A stretch of DNA of 64,000 nucleotides, taken from Microbulbifer sp. SAOS-129_SWC. Its GTDB lineage: Bacteria > Pseudomonadota > Gammaproteobacteria > Pseudomonadales > Cellvibrionaceae. How positions within the stretch are numbered: position 1 is the first letter of the stretch; each line of letters starts with the position of its first letter. A program made the translations under genes and the position numbers. Location of the stretch: positions 248,001-312,000 of the forward strand of contig NZ_CP155567.1 of the NCBI RefSeq assembly GCF_039696035.1. The letters are read 5' to 3'. Of the stretch, positions 1 through 8,079 are shown piece by piece. The notes under the pieces are model-generated. The model made no database searches. It was not told the origin of the DNA and worked only from the letters and a program-made list of their open reading frames with translations.

Positions 1-1
1 C

Positions 2-427
2 CTGCCGGCGCTGGCGGACGACTCCGGCCTGGCGGTGGATGCCCTCGGCGGCGCACCGGGCATCTACTCCGCCCGTTACGCCGGCCCCGGTGCCGGCGAT
101 GCGGACAACAACCGCAAGCTGCTCGAAGCGCTCAGCGACGTGGAAGACGGCCGGCGCGGCGCCAGCTTTCACTGCGCGCTGGCCTTTGTGCGCAGCGCGG
201 ACGATCCGGTGCCGCTAGTATGCAGCGCCCGCTGGGGCGGGCGCATATTGCGTGCGCCGGCCGGCGAACAGGGATTCGGCTACGATCCGCTGTTCTTTGT
301 CGAGTCCGAAGGTATGACCTCCGCGCAGTTGCCGCGCGAAGTAAAGAACCGTATCAGTCACCGCGGTCAGGCAGTGCGCCTGTTCAGCGCCATGTGGCGC
401 GAGCAGATGCAGGGGCAGGGCGCTTGA
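2..427 (+). CDS. rdgB: XTP/dITP diphosphatase (RdgB/HAM1), 5' truncated by window edge
   Basis: Hydrolyses non-canonical purine nucleoside triphosphates (XTP, dITP, ITP) to monophosphates, keeping deaminated purines out of DNA and RNA; cytosolic. The frame is open from base 2 and the visible 141 residues carry the family signature [11 protein letters not shown] near the start, a FGYDPLFF motif in the middle and the [10 protein letters not shown] motif near the C-terminus. The family is about 200 residues, so roughly 55 N-terminal residues lie outside the window. The stop codon overlaps the TTG start proposed for hemW (TTGA), so the two are probably translationally coupled, an arrangement usual in gammaproteobacteria. 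Confidence 0.93.
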   Translation: MPALADDSGLAVDALGGAPGIYSARYAGPGAGDADNNRKLLEALSDVEDGRRGASFHCALAFVRSADDPVPLVCSARWGGRILRAPAGEQGFGYDPLFFVESEGMTSAQLPREVKNRISHRGQAVRLFSAMWREQMQGQGA

Positions 428-1719
428 GCGATTCGGTACCACTGCAATTGCCGCCGCTGGGCCTCTATGTGCATATCCCCTGGTGCGTGCGCAAATGCCC
501 TTACTGCGACTTTAATTCCCATGCAGCCGCGGGCGCTAACTCCCATGCAGCCGCGGGCGCTGTGTCCGCGGCGGAATCGCACGAATCGCTGGGGCCCGGC
601 GCCGAGTACGGCCTGCCGGAGGCCGAATATGTGGCACAGCTGCAGCGGGACCTGCGCAGCCAGCTGCCGTGGGTGCAGGGCCGTCGGTTCAGCACGATCT
701 TCTTCGGCGGCGGCACGCCCAGCCTGTTTTCCCCGGCGGCAATCGGCGCCATTCTGCAGGCCGCGGAACAGCTGGTGGGCTTCGCCCCGGACATAGAGAT
801 CACCCTGGAGGCCAATCCCGGTACCTTCGAGCAGGACAAGTTCGCCGGTTACCGCGCCGCCGGCGTCAACCGGCTATCGATCGGTGTACAGAGCTTCGAT
901 CCGCGCCAGCTCGCCAACCTGGGCCGCATCCATTCTGGCGAGGAGGCCGCCGGCGCACTGCAGATGGCACGCCGCGCGGGTTTCGACAATATCAACCTGG
1001 ACCTGATGCACGGCCTGCCGGATCAGAGCGAAGCCGAGGCGCTGGCAGACCTGCAACGCGCCGTGGCGCTGGGCCCGGAGCATATCTCCTGGTACCAGCT
1101 CACCATTGAACCCAACACCGCCTTCTACAGCGCGCCACCGGTCACGCCCGGATCGGCGCTGGTGGCGCGCATGCAGGCCAGCGGCCGCAACTACCTGGCG
1201 GCGCAGGGCTACTCCCGCTACGAGGTGTCGGCGTACAGTCCGGCCGGGCGCGAATCCCGCCACAACATCAATTACTGGTCGTTTGGTGACTATCTGGGAA
1301 TTGGTGCCGGTGCGCACGGCAAGGTGACGCTGCCGGAAACCGGGCACATCCTGCGCAGCCGTCGTACCCGCGCGCCGCGACATTATCTGCCTGGCATGGC
1401 TGCAGGCGCGACCGCCGCGGGCGCCCAATCCGGTGCGGGCGAACTTATCCACAGCGAGCTGGCGCCGCCGCACACAGATGTTGTGGCGCCGGAAGAGTTG
1501 CCGTTGGAATTTCTGATGAATGCGCTGCGGCTGGTGGACGGGGTGCCGGTGGACTCCTTCGGCCGCTATACCGGCCTGCCGCTGGCGGAGCTGGAGCGGG
1601 AGTGGCCGGCGCTGCAGGCGATGGAGCTGGTACAGTCGCTGGAGCGGCGCATCGCCGCCAGCGCGTTCGGTTTCGACTACCTGGACGAGATATTGCAGCG
1701 CTTCCTGGAGCAGCCTTGA
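424..1719 (+). CDS. hemW: Heme chaperone HemW (radical SAM, HemN-like)
   Basis: Radical-SAM family protein thought to bind heme and deliver it to apo-enzymes; homologous to, but distinct from, coproporphyrinogen dehydrogenase HemN. Starting at the TTG that overlaps the rdgB stop gives 431 residues. Cys21, Cys25 and Cys28 form CxxxCxxC, followed by Asp-Phe; the Phe where HemN has a fourth Cys favours Hem[11 protein letters not shown] follows about 45 residues later. An open frame extends upstream inside rdgB but overlaps it, so it is not used. The protein carries an Ala/Gly/His-rich insertion directly after the cluster motif, built on a 24-bp tandem duplication (514-561), and a second Ala/Gly-rich stretch near residue 325. 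Confidence 0.92.
   Translation: MSDSVPLQLPPLGLYVHIPWCVRKCPYCDFNSHAAAGANSHAAAGAVSAAESHESLGPGAEYGLPEAEYVAQLQRDLRSQLPWVQGRRFSTIFFGGGTPSLFSPAAIGAILQAAEQLVGFAPDIEITLEANPGTFEQDKFAGYRAAGVNRLSIGVQSFDPRQLANLGRIHSGEEAAGALQMARRAGFDNINLDLMHGLPDQSEAEALADLQRAVALGPEHISWYQLTIEPNTAFYSAPPVTPGSALVARMQASGRNYLAAQGYSRYEVSAYSPAGRESRHNINYWSFGDYLGIGAGAHGKVTLPETGHILRSRRTRAPRHYLPGMAAGATAAGAQSGAGELIHSELAPPHTDVVAPEELPLEFLMNALRLVDGVPVDSFGRYTGLPLAELEREWPALQAMELVQSLERRIAASAFGFDYLDEILQRFLEQP
514..561 (+). repeat. 24-bp in-frame tandem duplication inside hemW
   Basis: Two copies of a 24-bp unit, 514-537 and 538-561, differ at one base. Each encodes Asn-Ser-His-Ala-Ala-Ala-Gly-Ala, so the duplication adds eight residues without a frameshift, immediately after the radical-SAM cluster motif. 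Confidence 0.9.
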
Positions 1720-1858
1720 AAGTGTCGCGCCCAACCCCCATCTAGCGGGAAACGCCTTGCGGCGGTTGGTCGGCAGTCCTTATCATGTCGCCAACCAGTC
1801 ATTCGCAGGGCAAGTGGCCAGATGGCCGCCACGAGTAACCAGAGAACAGGAAAGCAAT

Positions 1859-2182
1859 ATGAGCGCAATCGTCAATGTAACCGACGCCGAATTCGAAGCC
1901 GAAGTACTCAAGGCCGAGGGCCCGGTACTGGTAGACTTCTGGGCCCAGTGGTGCGGCCCGTGCAAGATGATCGCGCCGGTGCTGGAAGACCTGGCCGGTC
2001 ACTACGGTGACAAACTGAAGATCGTCAAGGTGGACGTGGATGCCAACAAGGAATCCCCGGCCAAGTACAACGTGCGCGGCATTCCCACCCTGCTGCTGTT
2101 CAAGGGCGGCAATGTGGAAGGCACCAAGGTTGGCGCTCTGTCCCGCGCCCAGCTGAGCGAGTTCATCGACAGCCAGCTGTAA
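1859..2182 (+). CDS. trxA: Thioredoxin TrxA
   Basis: Small cytosolic dithiol-disulfide oxidoreductase of 107 residues, the normal length for thioredoxin 1. The redox motif WCGPC puts the catalytic cysteines at 32 and 35, and the GIPT motif with the cis-proline follows near residue 75. The ATG at 1859 is preceded by an AGGAAAG ribosome-binding site; the open frame running back towards hemW has no family similarity. It is followed by a strong hairpin (2191-2227) and then rho, the trxA-rho order common in gammaproteobacteria. Confidence 0.96.
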   Translation: MSAIVNVTDAEFEAEVLKAEGPVLVDFWAQWCGPCKMIAPVLEDLAGHYGDKLKIVKVDVDANKESPAKYNVRGIPTLLLFKGGNVEGTKVGALSRAQLSEFIDSQL

Positions 2183-2190
2183 GGCCGCCG

Positions 2191-2227
2191 CCATACTGCA
2201 AAGGGGCAAATTCCCTTTGCAGTATGG
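2191..2227 (+). terminator. Hairpin terminator after trxA
   Basis: Perfect 15-bp inverted repeat (2191-2205 with 2213-2227) and a 7-nt loop, eight bases after the trxA stop. No long T-run follows, so it may act as an RNA-stabilising or partly Rho-dependent end rather than a classical intrinsic terminator. Confidence 0.7.
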
Positions 2228-2244
2228 GAATCAGCCGTTATACT
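2217..2244 (+). promoter_or_regulatory. Candidate sigma-70 promoter for rho
   Basis: TTGCAG at 2217-2222 and TATACT at 2239-2244 with a 16-bp spacer. The -35 hexamer lies inside the right arm of the trxA hairpin. No experimental support. Confidence 0.4.
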
Positions 2245-2558
2245 GCCCAGTAATCTTTAAACCATTCAGACGAGTCGAGATTATATTCCCGGACCGAGCT
2301 GAACGAAGTCGCCCCTCCGCACGGTCGTAGACCACCCCCGGCGCGCTAACTCCTCGAGTTGAACTTTCCTTAGCTAATGCTGCTCAGCCCCATCGTGAGT
2401 CGGAGCAGAGTGTGAGTTCCCGGAGTATGTCGTTGCCGACCAGAGATGACACCGCGCGATGTGGGTAACAGCGAGCAATTGTTCAAATTCAAACCCCTCC
2501 CCAATATTCCGGTGCGTCCGCGCCAACTGACAACAGAAACCTTAATAAAGCAATTGGT
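2245..2558 (+). promoter_or_regulatory. Long rho leader region
   Basis: About 310 bases without a credible gene between trxA and rho. The sequence is C-rich and contains small stems, for example CTGCTC at 2380-2385 pairing with GAGCAG at 2403-2408. In E. coli rho has a long leader where Rho terminates its own transcription; a similar autoregulatory leader is plausible here but inferred only from position and composition. Confidence 0.45.
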
Positions 2559-3818
2559 ATGAATCTTTCTGAATTAAAAACCAAACCTATTGAAGAACTG
2601 ATCGAAATCGCCAAAGGCATGGGCCTGGAAAATCTGGCCCGTTCGCGCAAGCAGGACATTATTTTCAATATCCTCAAGCGCCACGCCAAAAGCGGTGAGG
2701 ATATTTACGGCGACGGCGTGCTGGAAATTCTTCAAGACGGTTTCGGTTTTTTGCGCTCCGCCGATTCGTCTTACCTGGCGGGCCCGGATGACATCTATGT
2801 CTCACCCAGTCAGATTCGCCGTTTCAACCTGCGCACCGGCGACTCCATTGCGGGCAAGATTCGCCCGCCGAAGGAAGGGGAACGCTACTTTGCCCTGCTC
2901 AAGGTCAGCGAAATCAACTTCGACAAGCCCGAAAACGCGCGCAACAAGATTCTGTTCGAAAACCTCACCCCGCTCTTCCCCAATAAACGCCTGACGCTGG
3001 AATGTGGCAACGGATCCTCCGAGGACCTGATCGGCCGCATCATCGATCTGGTTGCCCCGATCGGCAAGGGTCAGCGTGGCCTGATCGTGGCGCCGCCCAA
3101 AGCCGGTAAGACCATCATGTTGCAGAACATGGCCCAGGCCATTACCCGCAACAATCCGGAGTGCCACCTGATCGTACTGCTGATCGACGAGCGCCCGGAG
3201 GAAGTTACCGAGATGCAGCGTTCCGTGCGCGGCGAAGTGGTGGCCTCCACCTTCGACGAGCCGCCGGCGCGCCATGTGCAGGTAGCGGAGATGGTGATCG
3301 AGAAGGCCAAGCGCCTGGTGGAGCACAAGAAAGACGTGGTGATCCTGCTGGATTCCATCACCCGTCTGGCGCGCGCCTACAACACGACCGTACCGAGTTC
3401 GGGCAAGGTGCTGACCGGTGGTGTCGATGCCCACGCCCTGGAGCGCCCCAAGCGTTTCTTCGGTGCCGCGCGCAACATCGAGGAGGGCGGCAGCCTCTCC
3501 ATCATCGCCACCGCGCTGGTAGACACCGGCTCGAAGATGGACGAAGTGATCTTCGAAGAGTTCAAGGGCACCGGTAACATGGAGCTGCAGCTGGACCGCA
3601 AGATTGCCGAGAAGCGCGTCTACCCGGCCATCAACGTGCGCCGCTCCGGTACCCGCCGCGAAGAGTTGCTGATGCCGGAAGGCGAGCTGCAGCGCGTGTG
3701 GATCCTGCGCAAGCTGCTGCATGATATGGAAGATCTGGCGGCCACTGAATTCCTGATCGACAAGCTCAAGGACTTCAAGAGCAACGACGAATTCTTCCTG
3801 TCCATGAAACGGAAATAA
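2559..3818 (+). CDS. rho: Transcription termination factor Rho
   Basis: Hexameric RNA-dependent ATPase/helicase that terminates untranslated transcripts. It has 419 residues, the same as E. coli Rho. The N-terminal helical domain starts [11 protein letters not shown], the cold-shock-like RNA-binding domain carries DGFGFLRS near residue 60, the Walker A PPKAGKT lies near residue 180, and the Walker B/Q-loop region includes [11 protein letters not shown]. The ATG at 2559 matches the conserved N-terminus. It appears monocistronic, with a long leader upstream and a short stem after the stop. Confidence 0.97.
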   Translation: MNLSELKTKPIEELIEIAKGMGLENLARSRKQDIIFNILKRHAKSGEDIYGDGVLEILQDGFGFLRSADSSYLAGPDDIYVSPSQIRRFNLRTGDSIAGKIRPPKEGERYFALLKVSEINFDKPENARNKILFENLTPLFPNKRLTLECGNGSSEDLIGRIIDLVAPIGKGQRGLIVAPPKAGKTIMLQNMAQAITRNNPECHLIVLLIDERPEEVTEMQRSVRGEVVASTFDEPPARHVQVAEMVIEKAKRLVEHKKDVVILLDSITRLARAYNTTVPSSGKVLTGGVDAHALERPKRFFGAARNIEEGGSLSIIATALVDTGSKMDEVIFEEFKGTGNMELQLDRKIAEKRVYPAINVRRSGTRREELLMPEGELQRVWILRKLLHDMEDLAATEFLIDKLKDFKSNDEFFLSMKRK

Positions 3819-3831
3819 TCTATGTTTATAA

Positions 3832-3854
3832 CCGGCGCTTGAATATGGCGCCGG
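3832..3854 (+). terminator. Short GC stem after rho
   Basis: CCGGCGC (3832-3838) pairs with GCGCCGG (3848-3854) around a 9-nt loop, 14 bases after the rho stop; followed by ATTTCT. A weak terminator candidate. Confidence 0.5.
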
Positions 3855-4092
3855 ATTTCTAGCGGATTTGAAATAAGGCGATTATTTGCGCCGAATCCGG
3901 TTGAAAAGGGGCAGCGTTAGGCATATAAAGAGGCCCATTGTGGCGCTGGATATACACAACGCCCGACAGAATTGGCCCAATCCGAATCTTTGCGATTTGG
4001 TGCCAGGGGCCAATCTCAGATGGATGATCTGGTGGAGCTGGTTATCCATTTGTGACTTGCACGACAGCCCACATATCTAGTGAGAACTTTTT
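3855..4092 (+). promoter_or_regulatory. Intergenic leader before the RRM gene
   Basis: About 240 bases with no convincing gene; the 64-codon open frame at 3886-4080 has no RBS or family features. It must hold the promoter and a long 5' UTR of the RNA-binding protein. Long leaders are common for cold-responsive RNA-binding protein genes, but I cannot identify a defined element. Confidence 0.4.
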
Positions 4093-4362
4093 GTGAATAT
4101 CTATATTGGAAATCTGGCCTACGGCGTTACCTCTGATGACCTGCACGAAGCTTTTGGTGCATTCGGAGAAATCTCTCGGGCTACCGTAATTACTGACCGT
4201 GAGACTGGCCGTTCTAAGGGCTTCGGTTTCGTAGAAATGCCGAACGACGACGAAGCGCGCAAGGCGATCGAAGAAATGAATGATCAGCCGCTGTCTGGCC
4301 GTAACATCCGTGTTAACGAAGCCAAGCCGCGCGAAGATCGTCCGCGTCGTCCCCGCTTCTAA
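4093..4362 (+). CDS. Small RNA-binding protein with a single RRM
   Basis: An 89-residue protein consisting almost entirely of one RNA recognition motif. RNP2 (IYIGNL) is at residues 3-8 and RNP1 (KGFGFVEM) at 42-49, with a short basic Arg/Pro-rich tail. The start is GTG at 4093. This length matches the Rbp-type bacterial RRM proteins, which bind single-stranded RNA and in some bacteria respond to cold. It stands alone between rho and ubiD with a terminator behind it. The RNA targets cannot be inferred. Confidence 0.93.
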   Translation: MNIYIGNLAYGVTSDDLHEAFGAFGEISRATVITDRETGRSKGFGFVEMPNDDEARKAIEEMNDQPLSGRNIRVNEAKPREDRPRRPRF

Positions 4363-4403
4363 GCCGCTATCGCTTTAAAATAGCAGCTTAAGTATTTTAA
4401 CAT

Positions 4404-4427
4404 CCCGCACGCTTGTGCGGGTTGTTT
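4404..4427 (+). terminator. Intrinsic terminator after the RRM gene
   Basis: Perfect 7-bp stem CCCGCAC/GTGCGGG (4404-4410, 4415-4421) with a GCTT loop, followed by TTGTTT. Confidence 0.85.
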
Positions 4428-4529
4428 CAATCCTCCTCTCCCTTTCTGCACCCTTGTCCGAGGGCGCCATTCCCTATTTTGTCCCCGCTGTTTTACACTG
4501 GCAACTATTTGCCAACGGCCGGGAACTGC

Positions 4530-5993
4530 ATGAAATACAAAGACCTGCGCGACTTTATCAAGCTGCTGGAAAAGCGCGGCCTGCTGAAGCGCATCCAGCA
4601 TCCAGTCGACCCCAACCTGGAAATGACGGAAATTGCCGACCGCGTCCTGCGTGCCGGTGGCCCCGCATTGCTATTCGAAAATCCTAAAGGATTCGATGTG
4701 CCGGTGCTCGCCAACCTGTTCGGTACACCCGAGCGGGTTGCCCTGGGCATGGGGCGCGAGAGCGTTGCCGAGTTGCGTGAAGTAGGCGAGCTGCTCGCCT
4801 TTCTCAAGGAGCCGCAGCCGCCGGAGAACCTGCGCGACGCCTGGGAAAAACTACCGGTGTTCAAGCAGGTACTCAACATGGGCCCCAAGGTGGTCAGCAA
4901 GGCCGCCTGCCAGCAGGTCCAGCTGAGTGGTGATGAGGTGGACTTGCACAAGCTGCCCATCCAGACCTGCTGGCCCGGCGACGCCGCGCCGCTGGTCACC
5001 TGGCCGTTGGTGATCACCCGCGGACCGGAGAAGAAGCGCCAGAACCTGGGTATCTACCGCATGCAGCTGATCGGCAAGAACCGCCTGATCATGCGCTGGT
5101 TGTCGCACCGCGGTGGCGCGCTGGATTTCCGCGAATGGTGCCGGCAGAACCCGGGCCAACCCTACCCGGTGGCCGTGGCACTCGGCGCCGACCCCGCCAC
5201 CATCCTTGGCGCCGTTACCCCGGTGCCGGACACCCTGTCCGAATACGCCTTTGCCGGCCTGCTGCGTGGCGACAAGACCGAAGTGGCGAATGCCACCCTG
5301 AGCGACCTGCAGGTGCCGGCCAGCGCCGAATATGTGCTGGAGGGATTCATTTATCCCGACGACACCGCCGACGAAGGTCCCTACGGCGACCACACCGGCT
5401 ACTACAACGAAGTGGAGCGCTTCCCGGTCTTCACTGTGGAAAAGATCACCCACCGCAAGCAACCCATCTACCACAGCACCTACACCGGTCGTCCGCCGGA
5501 TGAGCCGGCCGTGCTCGGCGAAGCGCTGAACGAAGTGTTCGTTCCGATTCTGCGCAAGCAGTTTCCGGAGATCACCGACTTCTACCTGCCGCCGGAGGGT
5601 TGCTCCTACCGCCTGGCGGTAGTGACCATGAAGAAGCAGTACCCGGGGCACGCCAAGCGCGTGATGATGGGCGTGTGGTCTTTCCTGCGCCAGTTTATGT
5701 ACACCAAGTTTGTTATCGTCACCGACGACGACGTCAACGCGCGCGACTGGAAAGATGTGATCTGGGCCATGACCACACGCATGGATCCGGCGCGCGATAC
5801 GGTGATGGTGGAAAACACGCCCATCGATTATCTCGACTTCGCCTCCCCGGTTTCCGGTCTCGGCTCCAAGATCGGCTTCGATGCCACGAACAAATGGCCG
5901 GGGGAAACCAGCCGCGAGTGGGGCAGGCCGATCGAACGCGACGAAGCGGTGGTTAAAAAGGTGGACGAAATCTGGTCCAAGCTCGGACTCTAA
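4530..5993 (+). CDS. ubiD: 4-hydroxy-3-polyprenylbenzoate decarboxylase UbiD
   Basis: Decarboxylates the polyprenylated hydroxybenzoate intermediate of ubiquinone synthesis using the prenylated FMN cofactor made by UbiX. The 487 residues compare with 497 in E. coli. Starting at ATG 4530 gives the family N-terminus [14 protein letters not shown]; longer open frame upstream runs through the RRM-gene terminator and is rejected. Family blocks include the central [21 protein letters not shown] segment read in parts, the [10 protein letters not shown] motif and a C-terminal KWPGE segment. It is the last recognised core gene before the accessory island. Confidence 0.95.
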   Translation: MKYKDLRDFIKLLEKRGLLKRIQHPVDPNLEMTEIADRVLRAGGPALLFENPKGFDVPVLANLFGTPERVALGMGRESVAELREVGELLAFLKEPQPPENLRDAWEKLPVFKQVLNMGPKVVSKAACQQVQLSGDEVDLHKLPIQTCWPGDAAPLVTWPLVITRGPEKKRQNLGIYRMQLIGKNRLIMRWLSHRGGALDFREWCRQNPGQPYPVAVALGADPATILGAVTPVPDTLSEYAFAGLLRGDKTEVANATLSDLQVPASAEYVLEGFIYPDDTADEGPYGDHTGYYNEVERFPVFTVEKITHRKQPIYHSTYTGRPPDEPAVLGEALNEVFVPILRKQFPEITDFYLPPEGCSYRLAVVTMKKQYPGHAKRVMMGVWSFLRQFMYTKFVIVTDDDVNARDWKDVIWAMTTRMDPARDTVMVENTPIDYLDFASPVSGLGSKIGFDATNKWPGETSREWGRPIERDEAVVKKVDEIWSKLGL

Positions 5994-6024
5994 AACATCG
6001 TATGCATAGCCCAGGGAGGGGAAC

Positions 6025-6426
6025 ATGCACGTACTCAAAACAATCCGCCCCGGCCAACCCGGCGCACGCCGATTCGAACATCGCTTCGGCCGGCGCCTGT
6101 GTGCCGTGCGCTACCGCTGCTCGCCATGCGGCAATAAAGTCCTCACCACTGTAGAGCTCGTTGTCGATGAGCGTGAAAAGCCAAAACCGGGCATGTCCCT
6201 CGCGGCAGTCAATGCCTATCGCAAGAGCGAGGCGATAGCACTGTGCGTGGGGCGCGAGGAGAGTGCTATGCAGAAGTTAATCAAGCAATCGGGTGGCCGG
6301 TGGAGCAGGGCTGGCCAGGCATGGGTAATGCGACAAGACACCGCCTGCACCCTGGGCCTCGCCCACCGGATTGTGGATGGGTTGATTGAAAAGTGCACAG
6401 ATATAGGTGTCAGTATTGAGTTGTAG
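6025..6426 (+). CDS. Conserved hypothetical protein at the left edge of the island
   Basis: A 133-residue soluble protein that begins MHVLKTIRPGQPGARRFEHR, is basic at the N-terminus, contains CSPC at about residues 32-35 and ends in a helix-prone LGLAHRIVDGL segment. I recall similar proteins as unassigned accessory genes in proteobacteria, often near mobile elements, but know no function. The ATG at 6025 follows a GGGAGGGG ribosome-binding site. It is preceded by ubiD and followed by AT-rich inverted repeats. It has no attC behind it, so it is probably not a cassette; it may be chromosomal or a separate insertion. Confidence 0.6.
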   Translation: MHVLKTIRPGQPGARRFEHRFGRRLCAVRYRCSPCGNKVLTTVELVVDEREKPKPGMSLAAVNAYRKSEAIALCVGREESAMQKLIKQSGGRWSRAGQAWVMRQDTACTLGLAHRIVDGLIEKCTDIGVSIEL

Positions 6427-6447
6427 CATGGCCGGATATGGCCATTT

Positions 6448-6504
6448 ATGGTTATATCTGGATATACATGGTTATATACACCCATATGTCCATATATAAC
6501 CATG
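6448..6504. repeat. AT-rich direct and inverted repeat cluster
   Basis: A 10-base word (ATGGTTATAT) occurs at 6448-6457 and again at 6468-6477, and a 12-bp perfect inverted repeat pairs 6467-6478 with 6493-6504 around a 14-nt spacer. The cluster lies between the hypothetical gene at 6025 and the first cassette gene, where an attI or a regulatory site could be expected. The function is unknown. Confidence 0.6.
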
Positions 6505-6518
6505 CCTAAGAATGAACT

Positions 6519-6525
6519 GTTATAC
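6519..6525 (+). other. Possible left boundary core of the cassette array (GTTATAC)
   Basis: A GTT-containing 7-mer resembling an integron core site, 24 bases before the first cassette start codon. It would fit an attI or the R' of a lost attC, but a 7-mer is weak evidence and no integrase gene lies next to it. Confidence 0.25.
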
Positions 6526-6548
6526 CTCGATCTTGCTGAGAGAATTTA

Positions 6549-6992
6549 ATGTCTCACGAAATTTTTAAAAAGGTGAAGTGCGGAGAAATCACGAGAACTC
6601 ATGATTTCCAAGTGGAGCAGATTCGCCGAGGGACAAATGATGGAGAAAAATTTCAGACTTATCTCTCTCTCATATCTCTAATTTCAAATAAAGAAATAGA
6701 AGGAGATGAGGTTGAGCGAGGGCCTAGAGGTTCAAACTTTATCAATTTAAAGCCGACGAAGGAGGGGTTGAAACTTCATGAATTTCTATCTACCCCATAC
6801 GATAAAATAGGCAAACCTAGCATTTTCGAGGTTATTCGAAATGGCATATTAGGTGCTATTTCGGGCAGGTTAGCAATATGGATGCTCGTGATTGTTGGTG
6901 CAGTATTGCTTCCTACTCTCAATGAAGATGCTAGCGCCTTTCTAAAGAACGCCTTGGAGCATGCCAAGGGCTGGTTCTCAGGAAAGGTATAA
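6549..6992 (+). CDS. Cassette 1: hypothetical protein with one C-terminal membrane segment
   Basis: A 147-residue protein with no recognised family. Residues 1-95 look soluble and mixed-charge. One hydrophobic stretch at about residues 109-128 (AIWMLVIVGAVLLP) should span the membrane, followed by a short amphipathic tail ending WFSGKV. The ATG at 6549 has a GAGAG ribosome-binding site. The TAA stop is part of the attC R'' core (TAAC), so the gene fits the integron cassette exactly. Composition is clearly more AT-rich than the core genes, consistent with acquisition. Confidence 0.75.
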   Translation: MSHEIFKKVKCGEITRTHDFQVEQIRRGTNDGEKFQTYLSLISLISNKEIEGDEVERGPRGSNFINLKPTKEGLKLHEFLSTPYDKIGKPSIFEVIRNGILGAISGRLAIWMLVIVGAVLLPTLNEDASAFLKNALEHAKGWFSGKV

Positions 6993-7130
6993 CAATCGCA
7001 GGCAGTTTGCTCCGGCCCTTCGGGCCTCCGCGGGACGCCCAACGCTGTGCACATATTGTGCTGGTCGCTGCGCTCCCTTTTTAGCACAATATGTGCACAG
7101 CATTGGTCGCCCCTGCTGCGGGCGTTAACT
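6987..7130 (+). repeat. attC 1 (144 bp)
   Basis: Runs from the R''-like core ending TAAC, through AATCGCAGGCAG, to CTGCTGCGGGCGTTAACT. It contains a 19-bp perfect inverted repeat (7044-7062 with 7083-7101). The R' core GTTAACT at 7124-7130 marks the cassette boundary. Architecture and matching ends to the other sites define it as attC. Confidence 0.85.
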
Positions 7131-7139
7131 GTAGATCCC

Positions 7140-7508
7140 ATGAAGAAAGTCGCAGCTACATTCCTACTATTAATCTCTAGCGTGGCAAATTCTTGTGAAA
7201 CATACACAGATAAGTTTCACTTGAAGCAATCTCAAACTGCCAGCCAAATAGCCGTTGTTAAAACTCTAGAAGATCCAAAAAGCGGAAAATTAGTGGTTCT
7301 TGAAGTTTTTAGAGGAAACCTGATAGCGGGTCAGAAAATGCAAATTGACGTTGAGGGCATAGATCTTAAAGCGAAAACGGCATATTTAGTGTATTCAAGT
7401 GATCGATCAATAAAAAAATTGGGTTGTGCCAATACAGTATTGGCGGAAGATGAGTTCGGTCATGATGCCCCTATAGTTATTGAGGTTGCGCATCGTGAGT
7501 CCAGTTAA
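7140..7508 (+). CDS. Cassette 2: small secreted hypothetical protein
   Basis: A 122-residue protein starting at ATG 7140, ten bases after the attC 1 boundary. Residues 1-19 form a signal peptide (Lys-Lys then a Leu/Ile-rich core), with cleavage likely around Ala17-Asn18-Ser19; a Cys follows, but the preceding residues are not a standard lipobox. The mature part is mostly beta-prone (KLVVLEVFRG, KTAYLVYSS) with a second Cys near the C-terminus, so a periplasmic disulfide-bonded domain is likely. No family recognised. The longer upstream frame lies inside attC 1 and is rejected. The TAA stop is supplied by attC 2. Confidence 0.72.
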   Translation: MKKVAATFLLLISSVANSCETYTDKFHLKQSQTASQIAVVKTLEDPKSGKLVVLEVFRGNLIAGQKMQIDVEGIDLKAKTAYLVYSSDRSIKKLGCANTVLAEDEFGHDAPIVIEVAHRESS

Positions 7509-7594
7509 CAATCACAGGAACGCTGCACGGCCCTGCGGGCCTCCGCGGGACGGCCTACGCTGCGCTCCAGCCGCCCGTGCTGTGGGCGTTAAGC
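7503..7594 (+). repeat. attC 2 (about 92 bp)
   Basis: Begins with GTTAACAATCACAGG and ends CTGTGGGCGTTAAGC; the R' core GTTAAGC at 7588-7594 fits the GTTRRRY consensus. The inner sequence contains the palindromic GGCCTACGCTGCG...CCAGCCGCC region typical of this array. Confidence 0.88.
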
Positions 7595-7604
7595 ATCATT
7601 AGCG

Positions 7605-7976
7605 ATGAAATTCTTACCACTGATATTCGTCTTCATTCCAAGCCTACTGATGGCGAGCACAATCCCTCTAGATAGAGAGATTGTTCAAGTTCAAGAGTGT
7701 GGCGAGGAGCAAAGGGATAATTCGGGGCAGCTACTCCCCATAGCTGTCTTTGAGCCGATTTACCTGAGGTGCGATCACTGCAGCATTGAATTCACATTTA
7801 ATGTGCGTCTTGATGGGGGCCATCCAACTAAAGTAGCTTTTCAATACAGTGGTATGTCACAACCATTGGCAAATGAGTATAGAGAGATATTTATTCGCGG
7901 ATGGGTATTTCCAGGCTGTACTCAAAGCGGCAAGGGAATGGGCTTCAGTGAAGAGCGGAGAACGTTTAATGCTTAA
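7605..7976 (+). CDS. Cassette 3: small secreted hypothetical protein with cysteine pairs
   Basis: A 123-residue protein with a signal peptide at residues 1-17 (FLPLIFVFIPSLLMAS). The mature region contains a CDHC motif at about residues 56-59 and two further cysteines, so a periplasmic disulfide or metal-binding fold is possible. A predicted beta-sandwich-like strand pattern (IEFTFNVRLDGG) is followed by a FIRGWVFPGC segment. No family recognised. The ATG lies 11 bases after the attC 2 boundary with no clear ribosome-binding site; the TAA stop overlaps the R'' core of attC 3. Confidence 0.7.
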   Translation: MKFLPLIFVFIPSLLMASTIPLDREIVQVQECGEEQRDNSGQLLPIAVFEPIYLRCDHCSIEFTFNVRLDGGHPTKVAFQYSGMSQPLANEYREIFIRGWVFPGCTQSGKGMGFSEERRTFNA

Positions 7977-8066
7977 CAATCACAGGCAGCAAGTCCCAGT
8001 TCCCTGCGGGGTCTGGGAGGGACGGCCTACGCTAAGCTTCGGCCGCCCCTGCTGTGGGCGTTAAAT
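7971..8066 (+). repeat. attC 3 (96 bp)
   Basis: R'' core GCTTAAC at 7971-7977 fits RYYYAAC, R' core GTTAAAT at 8060-8066 fits GTTRRRY, and the inner AATCACAGGCAG and CTGCTGTGGGC boxes pair. This is the most canonical site of the array. Confidence 0.92.
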
Positions 8067-8079
8067 ACCTCAAAGAATT

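Noticed and set aside
220..423. Upstream extension of hemW inside rdgB
   Set aside because: It is an overlapping frame of rdgB with no family similarity; the conserved HemW N-terminus begins just after 424.
3886..4080. 64-codon open frame between rho and the RRM gene
   Set aside because: No ribosome-binding site, no recognisable protein features, and it overlaps the likely leader of the RRM gene.
7020..7120. Palindromic repeats of the array considered as CRISPR
   Set aside because: The repeats alternate with open reading frames of 280-1000 bp, vary in sequence, and carry integron-type ends; there are no short uniform spacers and no cas genes.
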